Shown here piece after piece: positions 24,740 to 33,944 of a DNA stretch of 64,000 nucleotides; within the stretch, counting starts at the first letter, position 1, and every line of letters starts with the position of its first letter. The notes below the pieces were generated by a model. That model had not been told where the DNA came from, did not search any database, and saw only the letters and a program-made list of their open reading frames with translations. Source of the DNA: Pseudolabrys sp. (GTDB taxonomy: Bacteria; Pseudomonadota; Alphaproteobacteria; Rhizobiales; Xanthobacteraceae). The stretch spans positions 1 to 64,000 of the forward strand of contig JAHBZF010000003.1 of the NCBI GenBank assembly GCA_019635575.1. Reading direction: 5' to 3'. The position numbers and the translations under genes are program-made.

Positions 24740-27700
24740 TTACCAGGTGTAGCGCGCCCCGCCGCTGAGTTGATGGCTGGCCGCGTTGGTACGCAGCTCG
24801 CCGTTATAGGCGACGAACAGGCGCAGGCTTTCGTGCGTCCATCCGGTGAGTTTCATGCCGAACACGGCAGCCTCGCGTCCCGGCTGCGCACCGCCGATGC
24901 TGAACGGTTCGTCGAGCAGCGCCGCCTGCGTCACCAGCGTGGTGTCGCGCCAGTCGTGCGCCCAGCCGAGCTTGAATTCCGGCATCAGCGTGACGCCGTT
25001 GGCGTAGCGCGTCTGCGTGCTTGCGGCGATGCCGAGCGTGGTCGTGACCTTCTCGAAATACTGCGACGGGAAGGTGAGGCCGAACGGCTGCTGCGTTTCG
25101 GTATAGCCGCCGCGGCGGAAGCCCTGCCAGGCCACATTGGCGAACGGCTTGAGCGTGAGGACGCCCGCCGGGATGCGATAGCCCGCTTCGAGCACCACGC
25201 CGGCACCGAAGCCGCTGGCGCTGCCGGTCACTGGCGCGTTGGTGAGGATCAGGTCGCGCGAGGTCTGGATCCGGCTCGGGCCGGCCGCGGCGCGCAGGTC
25301 GATCACCGCCGCGCCGGGCGTCCAGCTTGCATAGAGCGAGCCGGTATAGCTTTCCGAGGTCGCGCGCGCGCCGCTCGACGTGCTGGTGGTGCGCGCGAAG
25401 CCGAACGCGACGCCGCCGATCAGATCCGACGCGAGCAGGCGGTCGGCGCCGACCGTGAAGCCGCCGGTGCGGCTGTTCGAGCCGGCAAGCCCACCGCTGT
25501 CGCCCACTGTGCTCCAGCGGCCGAAGCCCTGCGCCCACACGCCCCAGCCGTCCGATGATGGCGTCACCGGTGTCAGGCTGGCGAAGGCGGCTTCGGCGCG
25601 ACTCGCTTCCGCGCTCAGGGTGCGGTTCGCATAGGCGAACGAGACTGGCTGCGAGGTCGCGATTTGCACGCCGCCCGCGCCGCCATTCAGCGCGTCCTGG
25701 CGGTCGGACACCGAGCCCATGAAGCCCTGCATGCCGAGCATCGCCGCGCTGGTCACGCCGGGAACGCCGGGGCCGCCGAGCTGGTGCGTCGCCGTGGCAT
25801 AGTCGGCTTCGCTCTCGAGTTCATAGAACGAATCGTACAACGGCTTGGTCCGGGCGCCTGGCACGCCGCCCGACGCAACGCGGTTCCGGTCGAGAATGTT
25901 GCTGATCGTGCCGTCAGGCGTGTCCGGGTTGGTGTTGCGCACCATATTGGTGAAGCTCGTCGGCGTCACATGCAGCGTGATCGCATTTGGCGCGTAGATC
26001 AGATCGAGCCGCGTGTTGGCGGAAAGTCCGCTGGCCGGTTGCAGCAGGGTGGTAAAGGTGCCGGTGGTCTGCGCGCCGTCGACGGCCTGGACGAAATCGA
26101 ACCGTGTGCCGACTTTCGGGATGTAGTTGCTCGGCGTGCCGATGGTGTCGCGCAGCGTCGGGACCAGCGTGCCGTTGGCGGTAAAGACATGCCCCGCGCC
26201 GGTGACGATGATCTTGTCGAAGGTGCCGGGACCGCCCGGAACCTTGTTGTTGCCGTCGATATCGATCAGCGTCGCCGAGTTCGCACCCAGCGTGACGTTG
26301 CCGTTGAAGGTCAGTGTGCCGGCGGAATTGCCGACCACCTGCGAGGCATTGGTGATCGAACCATTGGCGATCAGATCCGCCACATTGGCCATCTTGCCCG
26401 GCGACAGCAGGCCGGTAATGACGGTGTTGCCGTTGACGACGCCGATACCGGCCAGCACGCTGCCGTTGTTGACGGTGAGCTGGTTGTTGCCGACATCGAG
26501 CGTGCCGTCGACAGCCAGTGTGCCTTGCGTGACACCGACGGCGCCGCTCGCGATGGTGCGGCCGGCGATCGTTAGAACGCCGTCACCGCTCTTGGTGAAG
26601 GCGCCGGCCATCAGCGGCTGGCTCCAGTAGGTGGTGGTGTTGGCCGCCACGGTTTCCACATGGCCGCCAGCGAGCGTCGTCGGCCCGTCGGTCGCGCGGT
26701 CGAGACGGATCAGACCGTAGCCGTAAACCGCGTCGACGCCCGGCAGGCCGAGGTCTTCGGTGGTCGAGAACAGCACGCGGGCGAGATCGCGCGCATTGTA
26801 TTGCGGATAGGCCTGGATCAGCACGGCGATGGCGCCCGACACGGTCGGCGTCGCCATCGAGGTGCCGTCGAGGAAGCCGTAGGTGTTGCCGGGGAAGGTC
26901 GAATAGATGCCGCGATCGGCCGGCGTGTCGCCGCCGGGGGCCGCGACGCACCAGCTCGCCGTGACGCCGCAGAGGTTGGAGTAGAGCGCGGCAGTTTTGC
27001 TTCGCGCGACCGCCATCACGGCGATGACCATGCCGTTCTGTTGCTGCAGCGCCGAGTAATCCAGATTGGCGCCGCCGTCGGTATAAGCGCCGGCACCGAG
27101 GTTGCCCGGCTGGACGAAGGGCATCAGCGCCAGGCCGGACGGGTTCTTGGCCGCATCCGGATGGCCCTGGCGGTCGTTGCCGTTGGCCGCGACCACAAGC
27201 TTGCCGGCTTTCAGCGCATTGAGGAGTCCGCCGTATTCGGAGTTGTCGCCGACGTCGAACGACCAGATTTTTTGCGGCGGCGCGCCGTCCGGAATACCCG
27301 GTCCATAGCTGGCGTTATAGACCATCGTCCCGGCCAGATTGGCAAACGCATTAAGCGCGCTACCGCTTGCCTCGATGCCGGGTGCGACCACGGCATTGGG
27401 CGCGTCGGTGCCAGCCGCGAGGATACGGAACGGCGTGACCGTCGCGTCATAGGCGACGCCGTGCATCGATACGTTGTCGAATTTGGTGGCGGCGACGATG
27501 CCGGCGACGTGGGTGCCGTGCTTATCGTTCGCCGATTCGAGACCGACCTGGGTCGGATCGTAGGTGTCGGTCTTGTTGTTGAGGACGTAATTGCGCCCCT
27601 GACCGGTGATCAGCTTGCTGGCGAGCGCCGCGTTGGCGAGGTCGAAGCCGGTGTCCGCCACCGCGACATTGACGCCGGCGCCGCTGTAGTTCCGGCCGTA

Positions 27701-28264
27701 GGCGACCGAGGCTTTGATCATGTCCAGATGCCAGGTCTGGTCGGACGCGCTTGGCTGCGGGTTCGGCAGGTTCGGCGATGGATTGTTGGCCATCGCCACT
27801 TTCTGGCTGTAGGCCGAGGCACCGATGCCGCTCGCAGAGGCGAGGCCGCGCTGCTGCATCACCGCGCCGGCGTTCGGCGCGAGCACCATGGTCTGGCCCG
27901 CCGTCAGCACGCCGAGATCGGCAGCGGTGGTTAGATCGCGGTTGAGGCCGGGTGCGAGCGCGCGCGCATGCGCCAGCACGGCGTCGCGCTGACCGGGATA
28001 GCGGTGCGTGGCGTCGAACACGCCGGCCAGCAGGCCGTTCTTGCCCTGGCGGATCGACCAGGTGAGCGCGGCTGCCACCGTCGGATCGAGCGCGGCCGGC
28101 TTTGCCTCGGCGCGGCGTTCCTTCTTGGTTTTGACTTTGCCGTGTGTGTCAGCCGGACCGGCGAAACCGGCCCCGGCCGGGAGGAAGACAAGTCCGGCGC
28201 CAAGCGCTGTTGAAGCAAGCAACAAGCCAACGCCGCGCGCAGTGCGCGCGTTCTTCCTATCCAC
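24740..28264 (-). CDS. Autotransporter with subtilisin-like (S8) protease passenger
   Basis: 1174 residues. Signal peptide at about 1-36 (hydrophobic core VGLLLASTALGAGLVFLPAG). Subtilase domain about 175-530 with the full triad: Asp204 in VAVADTGFD, His249 in DKHGTHVAG, Ser469 in LDGTSMATPTVSG. Residues about 540-640 carry autotransporter-associated repeat sequence (GDGVLTIAGRT, TQGTLAVDGTLDVG). The outer-membrane beta-barrel fills the last 270 residues (from about 900, DGWGVWAQGFGRW) and ends with aromatic ARYTW. Exported through the barrel to the surface; it may release itself or process other surface proteins. Confidence 0.95.
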   Translation of the reverse strand: MDRKNARTARGVGLLLASTALGAGLVFLPAGAGFAGPADTHGKVKTKKERRAEAKPAALDPTVAAALTWSIRQGKNGLLAGVFDATHRYPGQRDAVLAHARALAPGLNRDLTTAADLGVLTAGQTMVLAPNAGAVMQQRGLASASGIGASAYSQKVAMANNPSPNLPNPQPSASDQTWHLDMIKASVAYGRNYSGAGVNVAVADTGFDLANAALASKLITGQGRNYVLNNKTDTYDPTQVGLESANDKHGTHVAGIVAATKFDNVSMHGVAYDATVTPFRILAAGTDAPNAVVAPGIEASGSALNAFANLAGTMVYNASYGPGIPDGAPPQKIWSFDVGDNSEYGGLLNALKAGKLVVAANGNDRQGHPDAAKNPSGLALMPFVQPGNLGAGAYTDGGANLDYSALQQQNGMVIAVMAVARSKTAALYSNLCGVTASWCVAAPGGDTPADRGIYSTFPGNTYGFLDGTSMATPTVSGAIAVLIQAYPQYNARDLARVLFSTTEDLGLPGVDAVYGYGLIRLDRATDGPTTLAGGHVETVAANTTTYWSQPLMAGAFTKSGDGVLTIAGRTIASGAVGVTQGTLAVDGTLDVGNNQLTVNNGSVLAGIGVVNGNTVITGLLSPGKMANVADLIANGSITNASQVVGNSAGTLTFNGNVTLGANSATLIDIDGNNKVPGGPGTFDKIIVTGAGHVFTANGTLVPTLRDTIGTPSNYIPKVGTRFDFVQAVDGAQTTGTFTTLLQPASGLSANTRLDLIYAPNAITLHVTPTSFTNMVRNTNPDTPDGTISNILDRNRVASGGVPGARTKPLYDSFYELESEADYATATHQLGGPGVPGVTSAAMLGMQGFMGSVSDRQDALNGGAGGVQIATSQPVSFAYANRTLSAEASRAEAAFASLTPVTPSSDGWGVWAQGFGRWSTVGDSGGLAGSNSRTGGFTVGADRLLASDLIGGVAFGFARTTSTSSGARATSESYTGSLYASWTPGAAVIDLRAAAGPSRIQTSRDLILTNAPVTGSASGFGAGVVLEAGYRIPAGVLTLKPFANVAWQGFRRGGYTETQQPFGLTFPSQYFEKVTTTLGIAASTQTRYANGVTLMPEFKLGWAHDWRDTTLVTQAALLDEPFSIGGAQPGREAAVFGMKLTGWTHESLRLFVAYNGELRTNAASHQLSGGARYTW

Positions 28265-28291
28265 GAGACGCCCCCCGGTACTTTAAAGTCT

Positions 28292-28353
28292 TGCGGCTTT
28301 TCCTGCCGCAGCCATCATGCCGGGCGCTATTCACTTTGACATAGGCCCGGCAT
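28292..28353 (-). terminator. Tandem hairpins after the outer-membrane protein gene
   Basis: Two inverted repeats: ATGCCGGG/CCCGGCAT (28317-28324 and 28346-28353), with an inner CTAT/ATAG pair, and TGCGGC/GCCGCA (28292-28297 and 28305-28310). They lie downstream of the outer-membrane gene on the minus strand and upstream of the autotransporter start. No clear T tract, so termination is only a suggestion. The 151-base gap holds no gene. Confidence 0.4.
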
Positions 28354-28415
28354 GGATTGTGATGATGTGTCGCATTTGCTTAACGCGAACGGGGCTTCCC
28401 GCGCGTCAGCATGCG

Positions 28416-29138
28416 TTAGAACCGGTAGTTCACCCCGGTTTTGAACTGGTGCACGTTCTGCTTGACCGTCACCTGCGTGGTCGCGCCCGCGCTGTCGACC
28501 AGCGTCAGCGTCTTGTTGCCGAAGCCGACATAGTTGTATTCGCCGCGCACCGACCAGTTGGTGTTCAGCGCATATTCCACGCCGGCGCCGACGGTCCAGC
28601 CGGCCTGACTGTAGCTGTTGCTGGCGGAAGCGCCGGTGACGAGATCCTGCGCGTCGAACCGGAAGCCGCCGAAGGCGACGCCGCCCTTCACATACAGCAG
28701 CGCGCGATCGAGTGCGTAGCCGGCGCGGGCCGTCACCAGCGACATCCAGCGCAGCTTTTCCGTGGCGCGGTCCGCATTGTTGGTGGCGGTGTTGACGAGG
28801 GTCTGCGAGGCGTCGGCGTTGGAACCGCTGAGATCGGCCTCGAGGCCGAACACCCAGCTATTCATCTGGTAGTTGAAGCCGATCTGGCCGCCGGCGAGGA
28901 ATCCCTTGAGCGTGTCGCTCGCGGTGATGCCGGGCGTGGTCGGGTCGCCAAGCCTGGCGCGCGACTGCACGTAGCCGAAATGGCCGCCCACATAGAGGCC
29001 CGTCCAGTTGATGGCGGCGATCGGCGCGGTGAGCGCCGGGGCCTTCACGGCCATGTCGGCGGCGGCGGCGTTGCCGGTAAGCGCGGCTGCAGCCGAAGCC
29101 ATGGCGGCACCGGCCAGAACGAAGCGATGGAAAGTCAT
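28416..29138 (-). CDS. Outer-membrane beta-barrel protein (Omp25/Opa-like porin family)
   Basis: 240 residues. Signal peptide 1-26 (cleavage near AAA-ADM). WTGLYVGGHFGYVQSRARLG just after it is the recognised opening of the small alphaproteobacterial barrels (Omp25/Omp31-like), followed by alternating strands such as NYQMNSWVFGLEADLSGS and GVEYALNTNWSVRGEYNYVG. The last residues NYRF end in phenylalanine, as required for barrel insertion. GGGGGATG precedes the start. Role: structural outer-membrane protein. Confidence 0.93.
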   Translation of the reverse strand: MTFHRFVLAGAAMASAAAALTGNAAAADMAVKAPALTAPIAAINWTGLYVGGHFGYVQSRARLGDPTTPGITASDTLKGFLAGGQIGFNYQMNSWVFGLEADLSGSNADASQTLVNTATNNADRATEKLRWMSLVTARAGYALDRALLYVKGGVAFGGFRFDAQDLVTGASASNSYSQAGWTVGAGVEYALNTNWSVRGEYNYVGFGNKTLTLVDSAGATTQVTVKQNVHQFKTGVNYRF

Positions 29139-29383
29139 GAGTCATCCCCCAAATACGATAGCGCGGCCTGTCTCCCCGACGGCCGTTTCCAGGATCAATA
29201 GCTGCCATGGGGTCTATGGCCGGTCACGCTTGCGGACCGGTCCTGGCGTCTCAAAGTTCGGTTCTGGCGTCTCAGACCGTCTCGATTTACGAGCTGTTTA
29301 TTCCGGCATTCGGCGAGTGTTCATTCCTGATGTGCAGGATGGGTCGCGATCGATCCATCCGCCGGGACTTTTTGCCGCCGCTC

Positions 29384-30448
29384 ATGCCGAAACTGACGCG
29401 CCAAGGTGCGCCCGACCAGTCCCGCATCCCGATGTCACTGTTCAGCACCGAGGGCTTGCCCGCGGCCGAGCGGTTCGCGGCATGGCGCGAGAGCGTCGGC
29501 GTGTTCCTGGAGGTGCGGCAACCTGACGCGACATCGCCCGCAGACTTCAGCGCGCAGGTGGAAGGCTATCTGCTGGAAGACGTATTCCTGTCGCGTTGCA
29601 CCACCCGTGCCCAGAAGTTCGACCGGCATGCGGCGCGCATCGCCCAGGATTCCATCGACCATTACATGATCCAGGTGTTCCTCGACGGCGGCGTCGAGAT
29701 GAACCGGGGGAACAATCTGCTGCGGACCCCGCAGAACGGCGTGATCGTCTTCGATCTCGGTGAGGTGATGGACACCTTCAACACCGATTTCGATGTGCTG
29801 TCGCTGATCATTCCGCGGCGCCGGCTGGCCCCGCTGTTGACTTATCCGGACAGTCTCCAGGGCGCCTGCGTCGATCCGGACAGCGGGGCGGGGATTCTGT
29901 TCTCGAACTTCGTCGCGACCCTGTTCTCGGTGGCGCCGACGCTGACGCCGGTGGACGCGAGCCTGTCGGTGCGCACGCTGCTTGATCTCGCGGCGATGGC
30001 GTTCAACGGAATCGCGCTCAAGACCGGCGATCTGCCGGAGCTGGCGCAGCAGGCCGAGCTGATGCGCGTGCAGAATTACATCAAGGAACGGCTGTCCTCG
30101 CCGGCGCTCGAGCCCGACAGCGTCGCCGAGGGCGTCGGCATGTCGCGCGCGCGGCTGTACCGGCTGTTCGCGCCGATCGGCGGCGTCGCCGATTATATCC
30201 GCGAGCAGCGGCTGCGCCGTTGCCTCGCTGATCTGCTGTCGGCGCAGCATGTGCACCGGCAGATCGCCGACGTCGCCTATCGCTGGGGTTTCAGCGATCC
30301 GGTCTCGTTCGCCAAGGCATTCAAGCAGCGGTTCGGCCGCACCCCGTCGGAGGCGCGCGACGCGGCGGCGACGCTGATGCGCCGCGGCGGCGACGACCCG
30401 CGCCCCGGCAACCGGCTTTACGAACAGTGGATCACCGGCCTGGCGTGA
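29384..30448 (+). CDS. AraC-family transcriptional regulator
   Basis: 354 residues from ATG 29384; the frame is open further upstream (ATG 29330 and 29207) and an ATG at 29432 is also possible, so the first residues are uncertain. The N-terminal half resembles the AraC-binding-like domain of AraC/FeaR-type regulators (FAAWRESVGVFLEV). The C-terminal AraC DNA-binding domain is at about 255-340: VAEGVGMSRARLYRLFAP and IADVAYRWGFSDPVSFAKAF with the typical FKQRFGRTPSEAR end. Its target is unknown. It diverges from the outer-membrane protein gene. Confidence 0.9.
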   Translation: MPKLTRQGAPDQSRIPMSLFSTEGLPAAERFAAWRESVGVFLEVRQPDATSPADFSAQVEGYLLEDVFLSRCTTRAQKFDRHAARIAQDSIDHYMIQVFLDGGVEMNRGNNLLRTPQNGVIVFDLGEVMDTFNTDFDVLSLIIPRRRLAPLLTYPDSLQGACVDPDSGAGILFSNFVATLFSVAPTLTPVDASLSVRTLLDLAAMAFNGIALKTGDLPELAQQAELMRVQNYIKERLSSPALEPDSVAEGVGMSRARLYRLFAPIGGVADYIREQRLRRCLADLLSAQHVHRQIADVAYRWGFSDPVSFAKAFKQRFGRTPSEARDAAATLMRRGGDDPRPGNRLYEQWITGLA

Positions 30449-30451
30449 TCC

Positions 30452-31795
30452 TCACGGCGCGTTCAGCACCGCTTTGCACGCGGCCGGCAGGTCGGCGAGC
30501 TTGAGATATTTCGGCGGCTTCGGCTTGGTGCCGGGCGGCGCGGGCTTGCGCGGTTCGATCGCCTTGGTGAACCAGAATTTGAAATCCGCGTCGGCACAGC
30601 CTTCGCCCGCGCCGACCGGCGGCTGCTTCTTGCACTCGCTCGCGCCCGGCGGGCAGGCGAGGCGGACATGGATGTGGTCGTGATGGCCATACCAAGGTCT
30701 GACGCGCGTGAGCCATGAGCGGTCGCCGGTGGCGGTCTCGCACATCTGTTTCTTGATCGCTGCGTTGACCAGCACGCGCTCGACATGCGGCATCTGCGCG
30801 GCGGCCTTGATGAAGGCCATGTGCTGCGGCGTGTAGACCTTCGGATTGATGTGCTTCCAGTCCGACGCGACCAGATTGTTGGCGGCCATGTCCTCGCGCT
30901 GCTGCGCGGTGAGGATGTCCTTCGGCATCGGGATGAACCAGATATCGACGTCGAGGCCGGTCTGGTGGCTGACGTGGCCCGACACCGCCGGTCCGCCGCG
31001 CGGCTGCGCCATGTCGCCGACGAGGATGCCGTTCCAGCCGGTGGCATGCGCCGCGCGTTCGGAGAACGTCTTGATGAAGCGCACCAGTTGCGGCGTGCCC
31101 CAGTTGCGGTTGCGCGACAGCCGCATCACCTGCCAGTGCGGGCCGTTGACCGGCAGCGCGACCGCGCCCTGCAGGCAGCCCTTCGGATAATAGCCGATCG
31201 GCTCGGATGGCCCCTTGGTCGGTGTGCGGACGGCGGCGAATTTATATTTCACCGCGTCTTCCATGCCCGGCGGCGGCTTCGGCGCGTCGGCGAGCTTCGG
31301 CGTGATCGTCGGCGTGGATGGCGCCGCTGTCGGAGAGGTTTCTTCCGGCGTCTCGGTGACGGGCGGTGATGTTGGTGCGTCCGCCACGGCCGGTGGCGCT
31401 GTTGGCGTCGGAGCAGGTGGCGTTACGGCAACAGGTGGCGGCGGCGGTGTCATGGCGAGCGGCGGCGGCAACAGCGGCGGTGCGAGTTGCGGTGTCGCCG
31501 CTGGCGGCGGGCTCGGTGGCGGAGCGGATGGCGGTTGTTGTGCGATTACCGGTGGCGCGGGCGGCGGTGACGGCTGTTGCGCGGTGCGTGGTGGCGCAGG
31601 CGATTGCTGGACAGGCGCTGGAACGGAGGCTTGCGGGGCCGGCTGTGGCGCGGGCGCTGTCTGCACCGGCGGTGCCGATGTTACTTGCGGCGCGGCCTGC
31701 TCGGCGGCATTGCGCTCGTGATGGCGCATGAGGGTGACGCCGCCGGCCGCCGCCGCGGTCACCATCAACGCAATGAAAGGGCCGCGCGACAGCAT
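30452..31795 (-). CDS. mepA: Penicillin-insensitive murein endopeptidase (MepA-type) with long proline/alanine linker
   Basis: 447 residues. A membrane-anchor segment at 6-22 (PFIALMVTAAAAGGVTLM), then about 150 residues almost entirely of Pro, Ala, Gln, Thr and Val, then the MepA (M74) domain from about residue 200: GPHWQVMRLSRNRNWG, SGHVSHQTGLDVDIWF (zinc His and Asp) and WYGHHDHIHVRLACP (zinc His). Family role: cleavage of D-Ala-meso-DAP cross-links in peptidoglycan, in the periplasm. E. coli MepA is 274 residues, so the linker is an addition, perhaps to reach through the wall. It ends four bases from the AraC stop (convergent). Confidence 0.9.
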   Translation of the reverse strand: MLSRGPFIALMVTAAAAGGVTLMRHHERNAAEQAAPQVTSAPPVQTAPAPQPAPQASVPAPVQQSPAPPRTAQQPSPPPAPPVIAQQPPSAPPPSPPPAATPQLAPPLLPPPLAMTPPPPPVAVTPPAPTPTAPPAVADAPTSPPVTETPEETSPTAAPSTPTITPKLADAPKPPPGMEDAVKYKFAAVRTPTKGPSEPIGYYPKGCLQGAVALPVNGPHWQVMRLSRNRNWGTPQLVRFIKTFSERAAHATGWNGILVGDMAQPRGGPAVSGHVSHQTGLDVDIWFIPMPKDILTAQQREDMAANNLVASDWKHINPKVYTPQHMAFIKAAAQMPHVERVLVNAAIKKQMCETATGDRSWLTRVRPWYGHHDHIHVRLACPPGASECKKQPPVGAGEGCADADFKFWFTKAIEPRKPAPPGTKPKPPKYLKLADLPAACKAVLNAP

Positions 31796-31808
31796 GAGGG
31801 GCAGGTCT

Positions 31809-31858
31809 AGAGCATGCTCCCGAAAAGTGGGAACCGGTTGTCGGATGAGATCATGCTC
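31809..31858. repeat. Palindromic interspersed repeat (second type)
   Basis: AGAGCATGCTCCCGAAAAGT, then GGGAACCGGTTGTCGGATGA and GATCATGCTC. Outer arms GAGCATG/CATGCTC. From memory, units nearly identical to this are scattered through Bradyrhizobium, Rhodopseudomonas and related genomes. It lies just upstream of the mepA-like gene and about 100 bases after the lepA stop. Copy number was not checked. Confidence 0.6.
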
Positions 31859-31958
31859 AGATACCTGACCCGCCGGGCGCTGTCAGGTTAAAACGGTGTG
31901 ACGGTTAAATGGCGGTCCGTTAACGCCGCGGTTCCATCGTTAACGGCGGCCGGCGGCG

Positions 31959-33764
31959 TCAGACGTCCACCTTGAGCGCCGCGATGAAGGCTTCCTGCGG
32001 AATATCGACCTTGCCGTATTGCCGCATCTTCTTCTTGCCTTCCTTCTGCTTGTCCAGAAGCTTTCTCTTTCTGGAGACGTCGCCGCCGTAGCACTTGGCG
32101 GTCACGTCCTTGCGCAGCGCGCGCACCGTCTCGCGAGCGATGATCTTGCCGCCGATGGCGGCCTGGATCGGCACCTGGAACATGTGCGGCGGGATCAGCT
32201 CCTTCAGCTTCTCCACCATGGCGCGGCCGCGCTGCTCGGCGCGCGAGCGGTGCACCAGCATCGACAGCGCATCGACCGGCTCGGCGTTGACCAGGATCTG
32301 CATCTTGACGAGGTCGGATGCTCGATAGTCAGTGAGGTGATAGTCGAACGAGGCGTAGCCGCGCGACACCGACTTCAGCCGGTCGTAGAAGTCGAACACC
32401 ACCTCGTTGAGCGGCAGCTCGTACTTCACCATGGCGCGGGCGCCCACATAGGTGAGCTCCTTCTGCGTGCCGCGCCGTTCCTGGCACAGCTTGAGCACGC
32501 TGCCGAGATATTCGTCCGGGGTGAGGATGGTCGCCTCGATCCACGGTTCCTCGATCTCGGCGATCTTCACCACGTCCGGCATGTCGACCGGGTTGTGGAT
32601 CTCGATCTCCCTGCCGTCGGTCAGCTTCATCTTGTAGATGACGCTCGGCGCGGTCGCGATCAGGTTGAGGTTGAACTCGCGCTCCAGCCGCTCCTGGATG
32701 ATCTCGAGATGGAGCAGGCCGAGGAAGCCGCAGCGGAAGCCGAAGCCGAGCGCCGCCGACGTCTCCATTTCGAAAGAAAAGCTCGCGTCGTTGAGGCGCA
32801 GCTTGCCCATCGCCGCGCGCAGCGTCTCGAAGTCGTCGGCGTCGACCGGGAACAGGCCGCAGAACACGACGGGGATCGCCGGCTTGAAGCCCGGCAGCAT
32901 CTCGGCGACCGGCCTCCTGTCGTCGGTGATGGTGTCGCCGACGCGGGTGTCGGCGACCTCCTTGATCGCGGCGGTGATGAAGCCGATCTCGCCGGGGCCG
33001 AGCTCCTCGACCTGCTGCATCTTCGGGGTGAAGACGCCGACGCGCTCGACGTCGTAGGCCGCATTGGTGCCCATCATGCGGATGCGCTGGCCCTTCCGCA
33101 TCACGCCGTCGACGACGCGGATCAGCACGACGACGCCGAGATAGGCGTCGTACCAGCTGTCGACGAGCAGCGCCTTGAGCGGCGCCGCGCGGTCGCCCTT
33201 CGGCGGCGGCAGGCGAGTGACGATGGCTTCCAGCACGTCGGGAATGCCGACGCCGGTCTTGGCCGAGATCGGGATCGCATTGGAGGCATCGAGCCCGATC
33301 ACTTCCTCGATCTGCTCCTTGACGCGGTCCGGCTCGGCGGCAGGCAGGTCAACCTTGTTGAGCACCGGCACGATCTCGTGGCCCGCCTCGATGGCCTGGT
33401 AGACATTGGCGAGCGTCTGCGCCTCGACGCCTTGGGAGGCGTCCACCACGAGGAGCGAGCCCTCGCAGGCGGCGAGCGACCGCGACACCTCATAGGCGAA
33501 ATCGACGTGGCCGGGCGTATCCATCAGGTTCAGGATATAGGTCTTGCCATCCTTGGCCGGGTATTCCAGCCGCACGGTCTGCGCCTTAATGGTGATGCCG
33601 CGCTCGCGCTCGATATCCATGGAGTCGAGCACCTGTTCGGACATCTCGCGATCGGACAGGGCGCCCGTCATCTGGATCAGACGGTCGGCCAGCGTCGATT
33701 TGCCATGGTCGATATGCGCGACGATGGAAAAGTTGCGGATGGTGTCGATCGGGGCGGTCGTCAT
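31959..33764 (-). CDS. lepA: Elongation factor 4 (ribosomal back-translocase)
   Basis: 601 residues from ATG 33764, the standard LepA length. G1 [14 protein letters not shown], switch [20 protein letters not shown]4 [13 protein letters not shown]; domain II and the elongation-factor G-like domains follow, then the LepA-specific C-terminus ([20 protein letters not shown]) that reaches the peptidyl-transferase centre. Role: GTPase that acts on stalled or mistranslocated ribosomes. The frame is open far upstream of the start but not protein-like. Single-copy housekeeping gene. Confidence 0.98.
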   Translation of the reverse strand: MTTAPIDTIRNFSIVAHIDHGKSTLADRLIQMTGALSDREMSEQVLDSMDIERERGITIKAQTVRLEYPAKDGKTYILNLMDTPGHVDFAYEVSRSLAACEGSLLVVDASQGVEAQTLANVYQAIEAGHEIVPVLNKVDLPAAEPDRVKEQIEEVIGLDASNAIPISAKTGVGIPDVLEAIVTRLPPPKGDRAAPLKALLVDSWYDAYLGVVVLIRVVDGVMRKGQRIRMMGTNAAYDVERVGVFTPKMQQVEELGPGEIGFITAAIKEVADTRVGDTITDDRRPVAEMLPGFKPAIPVVFCGLFPVDADDFETLRAAMGKLRLNDASFSFEMETSAALGFGFRCGFLGLLHLEIIQERLEREFNLNLIATAPSVIYKMKLTDGREIEIHNPVDMPDVVKIAEIEEPWIEATILTPDEYLGSVLKLCQERRGTQKELTYVGARAMVKYELPLNEVVFDFYDRLKSVSRGYASFDYHLTDYRASDLVKMQILVNAEPVDALSMLVHRSRAEQRGRAMVEKLKELIPPHMFQVPIQAAIGGKIIARETVRALRKDVTAKCYGGDVSRKRKLLDKQKEGKKKMRQYGKVDIPQEAFIAALKVDV

Positions 33765-33944
33765 GCGGCGCGGGATAACACTGGCGTTGCGGGGCTTCAA
33801 GCTGCGCCTGCCGGGGCAGGCGCCGGGCCGAATTTTGCTCCCCAAACAAGGCGGAAAAGCCGGGTCGGAAATCCTCTCCGTAATGGAAGGCGAGGCTGGA
33901 CGCCTCCCGTGGACGCCCCGGACCGGCCGTGCCATGAACCCGGC

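Noticed and set aside
31215..31721. Glycine-rich 168-codon plus-strand frame
   Set aside because: It is the complement of the Pro/Ala linker of the MepA-type gene and has no independent support.
32019..33944. Reading frame of about 640 codons on the plus strand, antisense to lepA, running into the glycosyltransferase gene
   Set aside because: It mirrors the high-GC codon pattern of lepA. The sequence is rich in Arg, His, Asp and Ala without any recognisable domain. The glycosyltransferase has its own ATG at 33945.
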